NCBI RefSeq assembly: GCF_030063305.1
Contig: NZ_JASISV010000004.1
Span: 245,237-309,236 of the forward strand
DNA length: 64,000 nt
Source of the DNA: Salinibacterium sp. G-O1
Lineage (GTDB): Bacteria > Actinomycetota > Actinomycetes > Actinomycetales > Microbacteriaceae
Reading direction: 5' to 3'
The position numbers and the translations under genes are program-made. The notes under the pieces are model-generated. The model was not told where the DNA came from, made no database searches, and worked only from the letters and a program-made list of their open reading frames with translations. Shown here piece by piece: positions 1 through 11,072 of the stretch (its first letter is position 1; every line of letters starts with the position of its first letter).

Positions 1-10
1 GGCTTCTCAT

Positions 11-844
11 CTAGCTATCCTTGCGGATCCAACGGAACGTCATGCGGGTCGCCGCCAACCCGACCACAAGCCAGATCGCGGTGACCACCAGCACGCCGGG
101 CAGATCCCAGGTTCCGCCCTGCTCGAGGCTGGCGAAATCTTCGGGCAGGAACACCGCTCGCATGCCCTGCGCCATCCACTTCAGGGGGAACACGCTGGCC
201 ACATTCTGCAGCCACTCGGGCAGCAGCGAGAAGCCCAGATAGACACCCGAGATGAACTGCAACACCAGGGCGATCGGGATGATGACGGCCGTGGCGCTCT
301 TCCCGGTGCGGGGGAGCCCGCTGAGGGCGATGCCGAGAATTGCCGACGTCGACACCCCAAGCAGGAATACCCAGGCAAACGTCGCCCACTTCGCCGGCTC
401 GCTGGGCAGCTCCACCTGGAACACCACACCCGCCACGAACAGCAGCATCGCCGCCTGCAGGATGCCCGTCGCGAACACCTGGCCAATCTTGCCGATGAAA
501 TAGCTCAGCACGGGGAGGGGAGTCCCGGCGAACCGCTTGAGAGTTCCGTCGCCCTTCTCGCCCGCGATGTCGATCGAGAGATTCTGCAGGCCGCTCAGCA
601 GCAGCCCTGCGGCGAGCATGCCGGGCAGGTAGAAGGCCGCAGCGCTGAGCGGGGCCGCCTCAGACCCGAAACTCTGCTCGCTGAATGCCACCGAGAAGAT
701 GGTGAGCATCACCAGCGGAAAGAGGAACGAGAAGAACACCGCATCGCCCTGGCGAAAGTAGGTTTTCACCTCGTACCGGATGCGGCTCAGCCCCAGCTTG
801 ATGGTGCGGCCCGCCGGCAATGTCGGGATGGTCGTGGTGGTCAT
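11..844 (-). CDS. ABC-2 type transporter permease
   Basis: Membrane subunit of a two-component ABC-2 exporter, 277 aa. A hydrophobic segment near residues 37-57 is followed by five further hydrophobic stretches, the usual six-span ABC-2 layout. The central region containing GDGTLKR resembles the conserved amphipathic segment of drug and polysaccharide ABC-2 permeases. The ATG overlaps the stop of the ATPase gene by 4 bp (ATGA), so the two are translationally coupled and surely form one transporter. The substrate is unknown; drug, lipid or bacteriocin export is typical of the family. Family call is firm, substrate is not. Confidence 0.9.
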   Translation of the reverse strand: MTTTTIPTLPAGRTIKLGLSRIRYEVKTYFRQGDAVFFSFLFPLVMLTIFSVAFSEQSFGSEAAPLSAAAFYLPGMLAAGLLLSGLQNLSIDIAGEKGDGTLKRFAGTPLPVLSYFIGKIGQVFATGILQAAMLLFVAGVVFQVELPSEPAKWATFAWVFLLGVSTSAILGIALSGLPRTGKSATAVIIPIALVLQFISGVYLGFSLLPEWLQNVASVFPLKWMAQGMRAVFLPEDFASLEQGGTWDLPGVLVVTAIWLVVGLAATRMTFRWIRKDS

Positions 845-1725
845 GATGCGTTCTCCATCAGGTCGGCGGCCTCGGCCGCCGCGTGGTCGGCTACCAGCTG
901 CAGGTAGATGTCTTCAAGACTCGGACGGATGATCTCCAGAGCCTCCGGTTCGCCAAGCTGGGCGACAATTTTGGCCACCACCAGCCCTGGCTCACTCGTG
1001 CGCACACTCTTCCGTTCGCCGTCCTGCTTCCAGCGCACGATCGGCACCCGCGCCTCGGCTCCGCCGATCTCGTCGATGGCGCCGATATCGATGAGCCTGC
1101 CCCCGGCGATGACGCCGGCCCGGTCGCCCAACTGCGCAGCCTCGTCGAGGTAGTGCGTCGTCAACAGGATGGTGGTGCCATCCTGTTTCAGGCTGTCGAT
1201 GAGCTGCCAGAACTGGCGACGGGCCTCGGGGTCGAAGCCGGTGGTGGGCTCGTCCAGGAAGAGCAGCTCGGGGCGTCCGATGATACCGAGTGCGACATCC
1301 ACGCGCCGACGTTGCCCGCCAGACAGTTTGCGGATCAGCGTCTTCTGTTTGTCCTGAAGCCCTACCGCGGCGATCACCTCATCGACGTCGCGCGGGTTCG
1401 GGTAGAAGCCGGCGAAGTGGGTGAGCTGCTCGCGCACCGTCACGTTTCCGCTCTCGCCGGTCGACTGGAGCACGATGCCGAGCCTGGCTTTCCACGCGAG
1501 GCCGCCCGTGCCGGGGTCGACGCCGAGCACGCTCGCCTCACCGCTGGTGCGGTCGCGGTAGCCCTCGAGAATCTCGATCGTGGTCGACTTTCCCGCGCCG
1601 TTGGGGCCGAGCAGGGCGAAAGTTTCGCCGCGGTGGATGTCGAAACTTACCCCGTCGAGGGCGGTGAAGCTGCCATATCGTTTGTGGAGGTTTCGAACAC
1701 TCACGACCGGCTCGGTGGTTGTCAT
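841..1725 (-). CDS. ABC transporter ATP-binding protein (exporter type)
   Basis: ATPase partner of the following permease, 294 aa. Walker A is GPNGAGKST near residue 40, the signature is LSGGQRRRVDVALG, Walker B is LLFLDEPTTGFD, and the switch histidine lies in LLTTHYLDEA. A C-terminal extension of about 80 residues after the nucleotide-binding domain is usual for DrrA/CcmA-like exporter ATPases. No Shine-Dalgarno is visible before the ATG. The hexamer six bases upstream of the start reads CACTAT, one mismatch from the TANNNT boxes of leaderless genes elsewhere in the window, so a leaderless start is possible. Confidence 0.93.
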   Translation of the reverse strand: MTTTEPVVSVRNLHKRYGSFTALDGVSFDIHRGETFALLGPNGAGKSTTIEILEGYRDRTSGEASVLGVDPGTGGLAWKARLGIVLQSTGESGNVTVREQLTHFAGFYPNPRDVDEVIAAVGLQDKQKTLIRKLSGGQRRRVDVALGIIGRPELLFLDEPTTGFDPEARRQFWQLIDSLKQDGTTILLTTHYLDEAAQLGDRAGVIAGGRLIDIGAIDEIGGAEARVPIVRWKQDGERKSVRTSEPGLVVAKIVAQLGEPEALEIIRPSLEDIYLQLVADHAAAEAADLMENAS

Positions 1726-1746
1726 GAGTCAATAGTGCCCGCGCCC

Positions 1747-1767
1747 GCACGGCGGCAACAGCCGTGC
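1747..1767. terminator. Short inverted repeat between acetyltransferase and ABC exporter operon
   Basis: GCACGGC and GCCGTGC form a perfect 7-bp stem with a 7-nt loop, downstream of the acetyltransferase stop and just upstream of the exporter ATPase start. There is no T-tract. It could be a weak terminator for trpS-acetyltransferase or an operator for the exporter. Confidence 0.35.
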
Positions 1768-1851
1768 ACCGGCTGATGCGGCATCCACCGATCGATGGAT
1801 GCGCCCGCCGTGCCCGCTCGCCGCCCAGCGGCGCGGCGGCCGCCCAGGCAG

Positions 1852-4275
<2,424 letters not shown>

Positions 4276-4281
4276 GCTTCG

Positions 4282-4287
4282 AGCCTA
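4282..4287 (-). promoter_or_regulatory. Leaderless -10 box for exonuclease III
   Basis: On the minus strand TAGGCT is followed by 6 nt and then the ATG at 4275, fitting transcription that starts at the start codon. No Shine-Dalgarno is present. Confidence 0.55.
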
Positions 4288-4322
4288 CTGAGAGCCGCCG
4301 ACGCTGCCGACTCCGCGCGGCC

Positions 4323-5276
4323 CTAGAGCGCGGTCGCCGTCTTGCTGGGTGCTTTGTCTGTCTTCTGACCCAGCTTGCGGCCGCTTGCGAGGCTCACGCC
4401 CTTATCCTCGGCGCTCACCGAGATCCAGGATGCCGCAAGCAGGATGACCTGGCAGATGAGGTTGAACCAGATGAGCAGGCCAATGATCACGGCAAACGAG
4501 GCCAGCAGCGGGTTCCTGGTCGCGCCACCGAGCAGGGTGCTACCGAGGGCTTTCAGCACCCCCAGCGCGACGGCACCAATGATGGTGCCGTTGGCGAGGA
4601 TTCGCCAGGGGATTTTGATGCCGGAGACGACACGGTAAAACGCACCGAGGATGAACACATCCAGGGTGAGGGCGATCAGCAGGCCGACGATGCGGGCCGC
4701 AATCTCGGTGAAGCTCGACGTCGCGCCGATGCCCAACCAGCCCAAGACCGAGGTCAGCGCAGCGGTACTGAACACGGTGAGCAATGCCGAGAGGATGAGG
4801 GCGACGCCGAAGCCGACGGCGATACCGAGGTCTTTGAGTTTCAGGATCAGAAAGTTGGTCGGCGCCGATGGGAGTCCGAAGATGTTGCGCACGGCGTCGC
4901 GGCCCCAGGCGAGCCAGCCGAGCGCCGTGAAGAGCAGCCCGACGGCGGCGATGGCACCGGTCCAGCTGAGGATGCCGGTCGAGAACAGTTCGCTGGGGTT
5001 GATGGCGCCCCCAGTGCCGTTGCCACCGATCAGGCCGGGCAGATTGGTGCGAAGCAGGCCGAGAAAGGCGTCCTCGAACTGCTGGTTTGATCTGATAACA
5101 AAGCCAGCGATGGCGAAGCCTACCCAGATCGCCGCGAACACCGCGAAGAGCGCCTGAAAGGAGAGCCCCGCCGCCAGCAGTGGCCCGTTGTGCTCGCCGT
5201 ACTGGGTGAAAACCCGCACGGGCTTGAATTTCATCACCCGCGCGACGATCGCCGTAACTTTCTGCATCAACGCCAT
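4323..5276 (-). CDS. YihY/virulence factor BrkB family membrane protein
   Basis: Integral membrane protein, 317 aa, with about six hydrophobic segments. The N-terminal GPLLAAGLSFQALFAVFAA matches the conserved first span of the YihY/BrkB family (A-G-x-S-F-x-A-L), and LLIWFNLICQVILLAASW is the conserved last span. The family was once annotated as RNase BN, which is wrong; no biochemical function is established. The reading frame is open upstream to 5579, but the ATG at 5276 is preceded by TATGGT and a 6-nt spacer, and the family homology begins just after it. An alternative ATG exists at 5267. Confidence 0.88.
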   Translation of the reverse strand: MALMQKVTAIVARVMKFKPVRVFTQYGEHNGPLLAAGLSFQALFAVFAAIWVGFAIAGFVIRSNQQFEDAFLGLLRTNLPGLIGGNGTGGAINPSELFSTGILSWTGAIAAVGLLFTALGWLAWGRDAVRNIFGLPSAPTNFLILKLKDLGIAVGFGVALILSALLTVFSTAALTSVLGWLGIGATSSFTEIAARIVGLLIALTLDVFILGAFYRVVSGIKIPWRILANGTIIGAVALGVLKALGSTLLGGATRNPLLASFAVIIGLLIWFNLICQVILLAASWISVSAEDKGVSLASGRKLGQKTDKAPSKTATAL

Positions 5277-5282
5277 CTCTCC

Positions 5283-5288
5283 ACCATA
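5283..5288 (-). promoter_or_regulatory. Leaderless -10 box for the BrkB-family gene
   Basis: Minus-strand TATGGT, 6-nt spacer, then ATG at 5276. The GGAG inside the spacer would sit only 2 nt from the start, too close to serve as a good ribosome binding site. Confidence 0.5.
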
Positions 5289-5362
5289 GCTAGGCTGGAG
5301 CCAGTGTTTCGGTGCCAGCGTCGGCTCGGGATCGCGATAACTCCGATGGAGAGGATCAGCCC

Positions 5363-7012
5363 ATGGAACTACACGGTGTAGGAGTCGGTCGAGGAATAGC
5401 GGTCGGACCGATCCTGAGGATGCCCGATCCGTTGCCGGATCCGAACGACGAATCTCACGCCGGCGACGCCGCCGCGGAGTACGCGACGGTGCAGGAGTCG
5501 CTCGCGGCCGTGTCATCCGAACTGGCCGCCAAGGGTGCGTCAGTGGGCGGTGACGCCCAGGCCGTGCTTGAGGCGGCATCCATGATGGCGCAGGACCCGA
5601 CCCTGACCGACGACGTCAAGGACCGCATCGAATCCGGCAAGACCGGCGAGCGTGCGGTGTTCGAGGCGTTCGCTGCGTTCCAGGACATCCTCATCGGCAT
5701 GGGCGGATACATGGCCGAGCGCGCCACCGACCTGGGCGATGTCTCGCAGCGCATCATCGCGCACCTCCGCGGTGTGTCGGCGCCGGGCGTTCCCACCAGC
5801 GATACCCCGTTCATCCTGATCGCTCCCGATCTCGCACCAGCAGACACTGCGCTGCTCGATCTCGACAAGGTCCTCGGTCTCGTCACACGGGACGGCGGCC
5901 CGACCAGCCACACGGCGATCCTTGCGCGCTCGAAGTCGATCCCTGCGATCGTCGGCGTGACGGGTGCCCTCGACATCGCCGATGGCACGATCGTTGTGGT
6001 GGATGCCGCGGCCGGCCTCGTTACGACCGACCCGAGCGAGGCTCTCGTCACGGACGCGAAGGCGCGCATCGCCGCTCGCGCTGCCGCATCGACCATCCCG
6101 ATCGTGCCCGGCGCGCTCGCCGACGGGACGAAGATTCCGCTGCTGGCCAATGTTGGTTCACCGAAGGACGGCCCGGAGTCTGTCGAACTCGGAGCGGAAG
6201 GTGTCGGCCTGTTCCGCACCGAATTCCTGTTCCTCGACTCGAAGACCGCGCCGACCGTGGCCGACCAGCAGGCGAAATATACCGAGCTGCTGTCGTTCTT
6301 CCCCGGCCAGAAGGTCGTCGTGCGCGCGCTCGACGCCGGCGCCGACAAGCCTCTCGCCTTCCTCAACTCGGCCCACGAAGAAAACCCCGCACTGGGCCTG
6401 CGTGGCCTTCGTGCGCTCAGGGTGAGCGAGCAGATCCTGCTCGACCAGTTGACCGCTCTGAAGGGGGCGCAGGATGCAACGGAGGCCGACCTCTGGGTGA
6501 TGGCCCCGATGGTCGCCGACGCGGAAGAGTCCCAGTACTTCGTCAAGCTTGGCAAGGCGCTCGGTCTGAAGACCGTCGGGGTGATGGCCGAGGTGCCGTC
6601 ACTCGCTGTCATGGCAGATCAGGTGCTGGCGGCCGCCGACTTCGTGTCGATCGGAACGAACGACCTGACCCAGTACACGATGGCGGCAGACAGGATGCTC
6701 GGCTCGGTGGCCAGCTACCAGGACCCCTGGCATCCTGCGGTGCTTCGCCTCGTCAAGATGCTCGGTGACGCGGGGATCGCTGCTGGAAAGGGCGTCGGTA
6801 TCTGCGGCGAAGCAGCGGCAGACCCGCAACTTGCCGTTGTGCTGGTCGGACTCGGCGCGACCACCCTGTCGATGACGCCAGCGGCGCTCGCCGACGTGCG
6901 CGCCGAGCTGGTCGGTGTCACCCTCGAGCAGGCGCGTGCGCGCGCGACCGCGGCTCTGGGAGCCTCAACGGCAGCTGGCGCGCGGGCTGCGGCGGCCGCG
7001 GCAGGCCACTGA
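5363..7012 (+). CDS. ptsI: PTS enzyme I (phosphoenolpyruvate-protein phosphotransferase)
   Basis: General PTS protein that takes phosphate from PEP and passes it to HPr; 549 aa, a normal actinobacterial length. The phosphorylated His is His183 in DGGPTSHTAILARS; LFRTEFLFLD and SIGTNDLTQYTMAADR are the PEP-binding blocks; Cys481 in GICGEAAADP is the catalytic acid. Translation begins at the ATG at 5363 behind GGAGAGGA. HPr is not in the window. A PTS IIA-IIB pair at 26.9-27.6 kb would be a phosphate acceptor further down the chain. The gene stands alone and diverges from the BrkB-family gene. Confidence 0.96.
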   Translation: MELHGVGVGRGIAVGPILRMPDPLPDPNDESHAGDAAAEYATVQESLAAVSSELAAKGASVGGDAQAVLEAASMMAQDPTLTDDVKDRIESGKTGERAVFEAFAAFQDILIGMGGYMAERATDLGDVSQRIIAHLRGVSAPGVPTSDTPFILIAPDLAPADTALLDLDKVLGLVTRDGGPTSHTAILARSKSIPAIVGVTGALDIADGTIVVVDAAAGLVTTDPSEALVTDAKARIAARAAASTIPIVPGALADGTKIPLLANVGSPKDGPESVELGAEGVGLFRTEFLFLDSKTAPTVADQQAKYTELLSFFPGQKVVVRALDAGADKPLAFLNSAHEENPALGLRGLRALRVSEQILLDQLTALKGAQDATEADLWVMAPMVADAEESQYFVKLGKALGLKTVGVMAEVPSLAVMADQVLAAADFVSIGTNDLTQYTMAADRMLGSVASYQDPWHPAVLRLVKMLGDAGIAAGKGVGICGEAAADPQLAVVLVGLGATTLSMTPAALADVRAELVGVTLEQARARATAALGASTAAGARAAAAAAGH

Positions 7013-7137
7013 ATTTCTGGTCTTTCGGGCTCCCGCAAAAGTTTTTCCGAATTGGTCTCGCATTTGGCGTCATAGTTCCCCGCATTGGGGGTCTCTCTAG
7101 TTGAGGGACAGCTAGTGCAGCCACAACCCGGTGCGAG

Positions 7138-7153
7138 ACAATTGAGAAATTGT
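7138..7153. promoter_or_regulatory. Inverted repeat upstream of the sigma factor fusion gene
   Basis: ACAATT GAGA AATTGT is a perfect 6-bp dyad with a 4-nt spacer, ending 22 nt before the ATG of the sigma factor gene. It is AT-rich in a GC-rich surrounding. It could be an operator or part of a self-regulated promoter; no known regulator motif was matched. Confidence 0.35.
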
Positions 7154-7175
7154 TCCGGGGGATTGGACCAGGGGG

Positions 7176-8906
7176 ATGAACAGTATCGACGACACGGGGC
7201 AAACAACCTCGGACCAGACACTGATCGAGCAGACGCGCGCGGGGGATCAACGCGCGTTTGCTGAATTGTGGCGCCGTCACTACCGTTCGGGGTCGCGAGT
7301 CGCACGCCAATTCACGTCGTCGATAGATTCTGATGACCTCGTTTCGGAGGCCTTCACGCGCATCTATCAGCGTGTTCTGGCGGGCGGCGGCCCCACTGGC
7401 GCTTTCCGCCCCTACCTCTATACGACCATCCGCAATCTTGCGTCCACCTGGGGTGCGGCATCCAGGCACGTGCAGGTCGACGAGATTGCTGACTTTGAAG
7501 ACCCCACCACCCTTGACGACCCGGCGGCGATCGCGCTCGACCGCACGCTAACCGCCCGCGCCTTCCGCAGTCTCCCTGAGCGTTGGCAATCGGTGCTCTG
7601 GTACACCGAGGTCGAAGGAATGGATCCGCACGAGGTCGCGCCGGTGCTCGGCATGACCGCGAACGGTGTTGCCGCCCTGTCCTACCGGGCGCGCGAAGGT
7701 TTGCGTAAAGCCTGGCTGCAGGCCCACATCAACGACGCCACGGCGTCGGGCGAGTGCCAGTGGACGATCTCGCGGATCGGCGAGCACGCCCGCAAGGGGC
7801 TCTCAGCGCGCGACACGGAACGAATGGATTTCCATCTCGCCACGTGCGCGAAGTGCGTGATCATCAGCGAGGAAGTTGACGAAGTCGGCTCGCGGCTCGC
7901 GTTCGTGATGCTCCCCATCCTGCTCGGTGGTGTTGCAGGCGGCGCCATCCTGGCCTCGTACGGTACCGCCGGATCGTCCATGGTTGCCAGCGCCGGGACC
8001 ATCCCGGCTCTCCCGGCCGCGTTCGGACCGGGTGCTGCCCTTACGTCGGGCGCGTCGACTGCGGCCGCGCTCGGTTTTTTCGGCGTTGCCGGAGCTCCCA
8101 TCGCCGTTGTTGCGACTCTCGCGCTCGTTGTCGCGGTCTCGGGATCGGCAGTTGTGCTCGACCCCGCGCAGACCGAGCTGGCCGACGACAGCACTTCCTC
8201 GGTGACGCAGGTCGACGCGAGTTCGGCCATCGCAAGCGGCCGAGTGCCCGGCGTGAATCACAACCTGACGAACCGGTCGGATGACCCGACGAACATCGAC
8301 GCCGCGACACAGGATGGCATCGCCAACGACGATACCGGGGGCGGTGTCCTTAAGGGTGTGGATGGCATCGTCGGCGGCGTCGGTCAGGGGCTCAAAGGCA
8401 ATCTCGGGGGAGCGGTCGAAAGTGTCGTCGACGGCGTTGGTTCCGTGGTCGGCGGTGTCGGTGGTGTCGTGGGTGGAGTCGGCGGTGCCGTTGGCGGCGC
8501 CGTGGGGGGTGTCGTCGGAGGAGTGGGCGGCGCTGTCGGTGGTGTCGTTGGTTCTGTCACGGAATCTGTGACTGGCGGCGGCCCCTTAGCCGATATTTCG
8601 CTCTCGCTTTCGGGCAGCGCGACGCCAGGCGCACGCTTGTCACTGCAATCGGGCGGGCACGTCTATGCCACAACGACGGTAAGCGCCAACGGCAGCTGGT
8701 CGATCAACGCGACCGGGATTCCCGGAGGAGTCGGCTCTCTCGACCTCGTGCAAGAGGTGGATCGCGCCTACCTCAAGAGCCTGCTGCCCGGTGGCGGAGC
8801 TCTCGCCACCGTGCTCGGCACCGTTGACGCACTCATCAACGCGCTGGTGAGGCCGCTTCAGCTGTCCAGCGGCAGTTCGGGCATCACCATCAACCTTGTG
8901 AGCTGA
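7176..8906 (+). CDS. ECF-type sigma factor fused to an anti-sigma-like zinc motif, hydrophobic segments and Gly/Val-repeat tail
   Basis: 576 aa, about three times the size of an ordinary ECF sigma factor. Residues 10-95 carry sigma region 2 (DLVSEAFTRIYQR) and 120-185 carry region 4 (LPERWQSVLWYTEVEG, then a helix-turn-helix). Residues 194-227 contain Cys194, His204 and H220-x3-C224-x2-C227, the ZAS zinc motif normally found in separate anti-sigma factors. Hydrophobic stretches at about 240-262 and 296-328 follow. A Gly/Val repeat lies at 388-469, then an Ig-like beta-rich end with SWSINATGIPGG. Known actinobacterial ECF groups with membrane-anchored C-terminal extensions exist (ECF53 as I recall). 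I infer a membrane-tethered sigma factor that controls itself. Topology is uncertain because the number of spans is unclear. Confidence 0.88.
   Translation: MNSIDDTGQTTSDQTLIEQTRAGDQRAFAELWRRHYRSGSRVARQFTSSIDSDDLVSEAFTRIYQRVLAGGGPTGAFRPYLYTTIRNLASTWGAASRHVQVDEIADFEDPTTLDDPAAIALDRTLTARAFRSLPERWQSVLWYTEVEGMDPHEVAPVLGMTANGVAALSYRAREGLRKAWLQAHINDATASGECQWTISRIGEHARKGLSARDTERMDFHLATCAKCVIISEEVDEVGSRLAFVMLPILLGGVAGGAILASYGTAGSSMVASAGTIPALPAAFGPGAALTSGASTAAALGFFGVAGAPIAVVATLALVVAVSGSAVVLDPAQTELADDSTSSVTQVDASSAIASGRVPGVNHNLTNRSDDPTNIDAATQDGIANDDTGGGVLKGVDGIVGGVGQGLKGNLGGAVESVVDGVGSVVGGVGGVVGGVGGAVGGAVGGVVGGVGGAVGGVVGSVTESVTGGGPLADISLSLSGSATPGARLSLQSGGHVYATTTVSANGSWSINATGIPGGVGSLDLVQEVDRAYLKSLLPGGGALATVLGTVDALINALVRPLQLSSGSSGITINLVS
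8337..8582 (+). repeat. Gly/Val coding repeat in the sigma fusion protein
   Basis: Codes for irregular repeats of V-G-G and A-V-G-G units (residues 388-469) linking the hydrophobic segments to the C-terminal domain. The DNA is built from imperfect GGTGTCGT/GGCGGT words, so length variation by slippage is plausible. The reading frame stays open throughout. Confidence 0.8.
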
Positions 8907-8909
8907 TCG

Positions 8910-10289
8910 CTACGAGTAGTCGACGTCGCGTGTCTCTTTGCTGATCAGCAGGGCGACCAGGGTGATCACGCCCATCGCGCTGAGGTAGACGCCCACGAGC
9001 ACAGGGCTTCCACCGGCCGCGGCCCACAGGGCCAGGGCGATGAACGGCGCGACTGCGGCGCCGAGGATGCTCGACAGGTTGTAGGCCAGCGCGGATCCGG
9101 TGTACCTCACGTTCGTGGGGAACAGCTCGGGCAGCACAGCCGCCATCGGCCCGAAGGTGAGTCCCATCAGGACGAACCCGATGATCAGCAATGCCATCAC
9201 GCCGACGAAGCCTCCGCCGAACAAGGGCACGAAGACCAACCCAAAGACGATGATTCCGATCGTGGTCACGACCAGGTGCGCGCGACGTCCGAAGCGCTCG
9301 GCGAGAGGGCCGGAGACCATGGTGAAGATGCCGAAGAACACGACACCGACGATGAGCATCACCAGGAATTCGACTCTGGTGTATCCCAGGCCCGCGATGA
9401 ATGCGTCTGGTGAGAACGGCTTTCCGGCGGCATCCGCCGCGGCTTGCGCCGCCTCGACCGTAGCGGGTGCGGTGCCGAAGGTCAGGGTGAATGTGGTCAT
9501 CAGGTAGAACAGCGTGTACGTCGCGAGCATGATGAAGGTGCCCAGAATGAGCGGACGCCAGCTTGTGACGAAGACCCTCGCCAGCGGCACCTTGGCCACC
9601 TCGCCGCTCTCGATGACCTTCTGGAAGGCCGGCGTTTCGAACAGGCGCAACCGAACGTACAGCCCGACCACTACCAGCAGCGCGCTGGCCAGGAACGGTA
9701 CGCGCCAGCCCCAGCTGAGGAACTGCTCGCTCGAGAGGTTGAGCGAGAAGATCAGGAACACTGTGTTGGCGAGAATGAATCCGATGGGAGCACCGAGCTG
9801 GGGGAACGTGCCGTAGATCGCACGCTTACCCTCTGGCGCGTTCTCGGTCGCCAGAAGTGCTGCGCCGCTCCATTCCCCGCCAAGCCCGAGGCCCTGCGCG
9901 AAGCGGAGCACGACGAGCGCACCGGGCGCGAGGATCTCCCAGCCCGGTGTAAGGCCCGTCGGCAGCAGGCCGATGACGAAGGTCGCGATTCCCATCGTGA
10001 GTAGTGAGGCGACGAGCGTCTGCTTGCGGCCGATCCTGTCGCCGAAGTGACCGAAGACTATCGACCCGATCGGACGCGCAATAAACGCGACCCCGAACAC
10101 CGCAAATGACGACAGCAGCGAGATGGTCGGGTCGGCGTTCGCGAAAAACAGCGTCGGGAAGACGAGCACTGCGGCCGTTGCGTAGACATAGAAATCGTAG
10201 AACTCGATCGACGTGCCGATAAGGCTCGCGATAACAACCCGTGACTTGGGGTTTGTGCCGACGATTGGATTAGCTGTTTTCGTTGACAC
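8910..10289 (-). CDS. MFS transporter, metabolite:H+ symporter (MHS) family
   Basis: Proton-coupled uptake permease, 459 aa with twelve predicted spans. SLIGTSIEFYDFYVYATAA and FGHFGDRIGRKQTL are hallmark blocks of the MHS group (ProP, ShiA, KgtP, CitA). Characterised members carry organic acids, betaines or shikimate; the residues here do not decide. GTG start. It lies 21 bp downstream of sdhB on the same strand, so it may be read from the succinate dehydrogenase transcript, which would suit an organic-acid substrate (inference). It converges with the sigma gene with only 3 bp between the stops. Confidence 0.9.
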   Translation of the reverse strand: MSTKTANPIVGTNPKSRVVIASLIGTSIEFYDFYVYATAAVLVFPTLFFANADPTISLLSSFAVFGVAFIARPIGSIVFGHFGDRIGRKQTLVASLLTMGIATFVIGLLPTGLTPGWEILAPGALVVLRFAQGLGLGGEWSGAALLATENAPEGKRAIYGTFPQLGAPIGFILANTVFLIFSLNLSSEQFLSWGWRVPFLASALLVVVGLYVRLRLFETPAFQKVIESGEVAKVPLARVFVTSWRPLILGTFIMLATYTLFYLMTTFTLTFGTAPATVEAAQAAADAAGKPFSPDAFIAGLGYTRVEFLVMLIVGVVFFGIFTMVSGPLAERFGRRAHLVVTTIGIIVFGLVFVPLFGGGFVGVMALLIIGFVLMGLTFGPMAAVLPELFPTNVRYTGSALAYNLSSILGAAVAPFIALALWAAAGGSPVLVGVYLSAMGVITLVALLISKETRDVDYS

Positions 10290-10310
10290 GGTGAATCTTT
10301 CGTTCAGAAC

Positions 10311-11072
10311 TTAGGGTTTGCCCCTGAGAATCGCTTGCTTGACCTCGGCGATGGCCTGGGTCACTTGAATGCCACGGGGGCAGGCGTCGGTGCAGTTAAA
10401 GGTGGTGCGGCAGCGCCAGACGCCCTCTTTGTCGTTGAGAATGTCGAGGCGCACCTGGGCATTCTCGTCACGTGAATCAAAGATGAAGCGGTGTGCGTTG
10501 ACGATGGCGGCGGGGCCAAAGTACTGCCCGTCTGTCCAGAACACCGGGCAGCTCGAGGTGCAGGCCGCACACAGGATGCACTTGGTGGTGTCGTCGAAGC
10601 GTGCACGCTCGACGGGGCTTTGCTTGCGCTCCTTGCCGCCCTGGGGAAGGCCGCCTGCCATCAGGAACGGGTTGACGCTCTTGAAGGAGTCGAAGAACGG
10701 CTCCATGTCGACGACGAGGTCCTTCTCCAGCGGCAGGCCCTTGATGGCCTCGATGTAGATCGGCTTGGAGATGTCGAGGTCTTTGATGAGGGTCTTGCAG
10801 GCGAGCCGGTTGCGGCCGTTGATGCGCATGGCATCGGAGCCACACACGCCGTGCGCGCACGAGCGACGGAACGTCAGCGACCCATCCTGTTCCCACTTGA
10901 TCTTGTGCAGGGCGTCGAGCACACGGTCGGTGCCGTGCATTTCGACGTCGAAATCCTGCCAACGCGGCTCATCGTCCACCTCGGGGTCGAAACGTCGAAT
11001 GATGAGCGTGGCCGTGAATGTCGGAATCTCTTCCGGAATGCTCGGCTTGCTTTCCATGACCGCGTTACTCAT
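10311..11072 (-). CDS. sdhB: Succinate dehydrogenase iron-sulfur subunit
   Basis: Electron-transfer subunit of complex II, 253 aa. Cysteines for the 2Fe-2S cluster sit in CAHGVCGSDAMRING plus a downstream Cys; CILCAACTSSCPVFW supplies the 4Fe-4S cluster and CRTTFNCTDACPRGI the 3Fe-4S cluster. All three cluster motifs are complete. Its ATG shares one base with the sdhA stop (TGATG), and GGAAAG lies upstream. Last gene of sdhCDAB. Confidence 0.97.
   Translation of the reverse strand: MSNAVMESKPSIPEEIPTFTATLIIRRFDPEVDDEPRWQDFDVEMHGTDRVLDALHKIKWEQDGSLTFRRSCAHGVCGSDAMRINGRNRLACKTLIKDLDISKPIYIEAIKGLPLEKDLVVDMEPFFDSFKSVNPFLMAGGLPQGGKERKQSPVERARFDDTTKCILCAACTSSCPVFWTDGQYFGPAAIVNAHRFIFDSRDENAQVRLDILNDKEGVWRCRTTFNCTDACPRGIQVTQAIAEVKQAILRGKP

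Noticed and set aside
883-1776. 297-codon plus-strand frame opposite the ABC ATPase
   Set aside because: Antisense shadow; the minus strand has intact Walker motifs.
8337-8582. CRISPR-like or satellite repeat
   Set aside because: The repeats are irregular, in frame and code for a Gly/Val-rich linker; there are no spacers.
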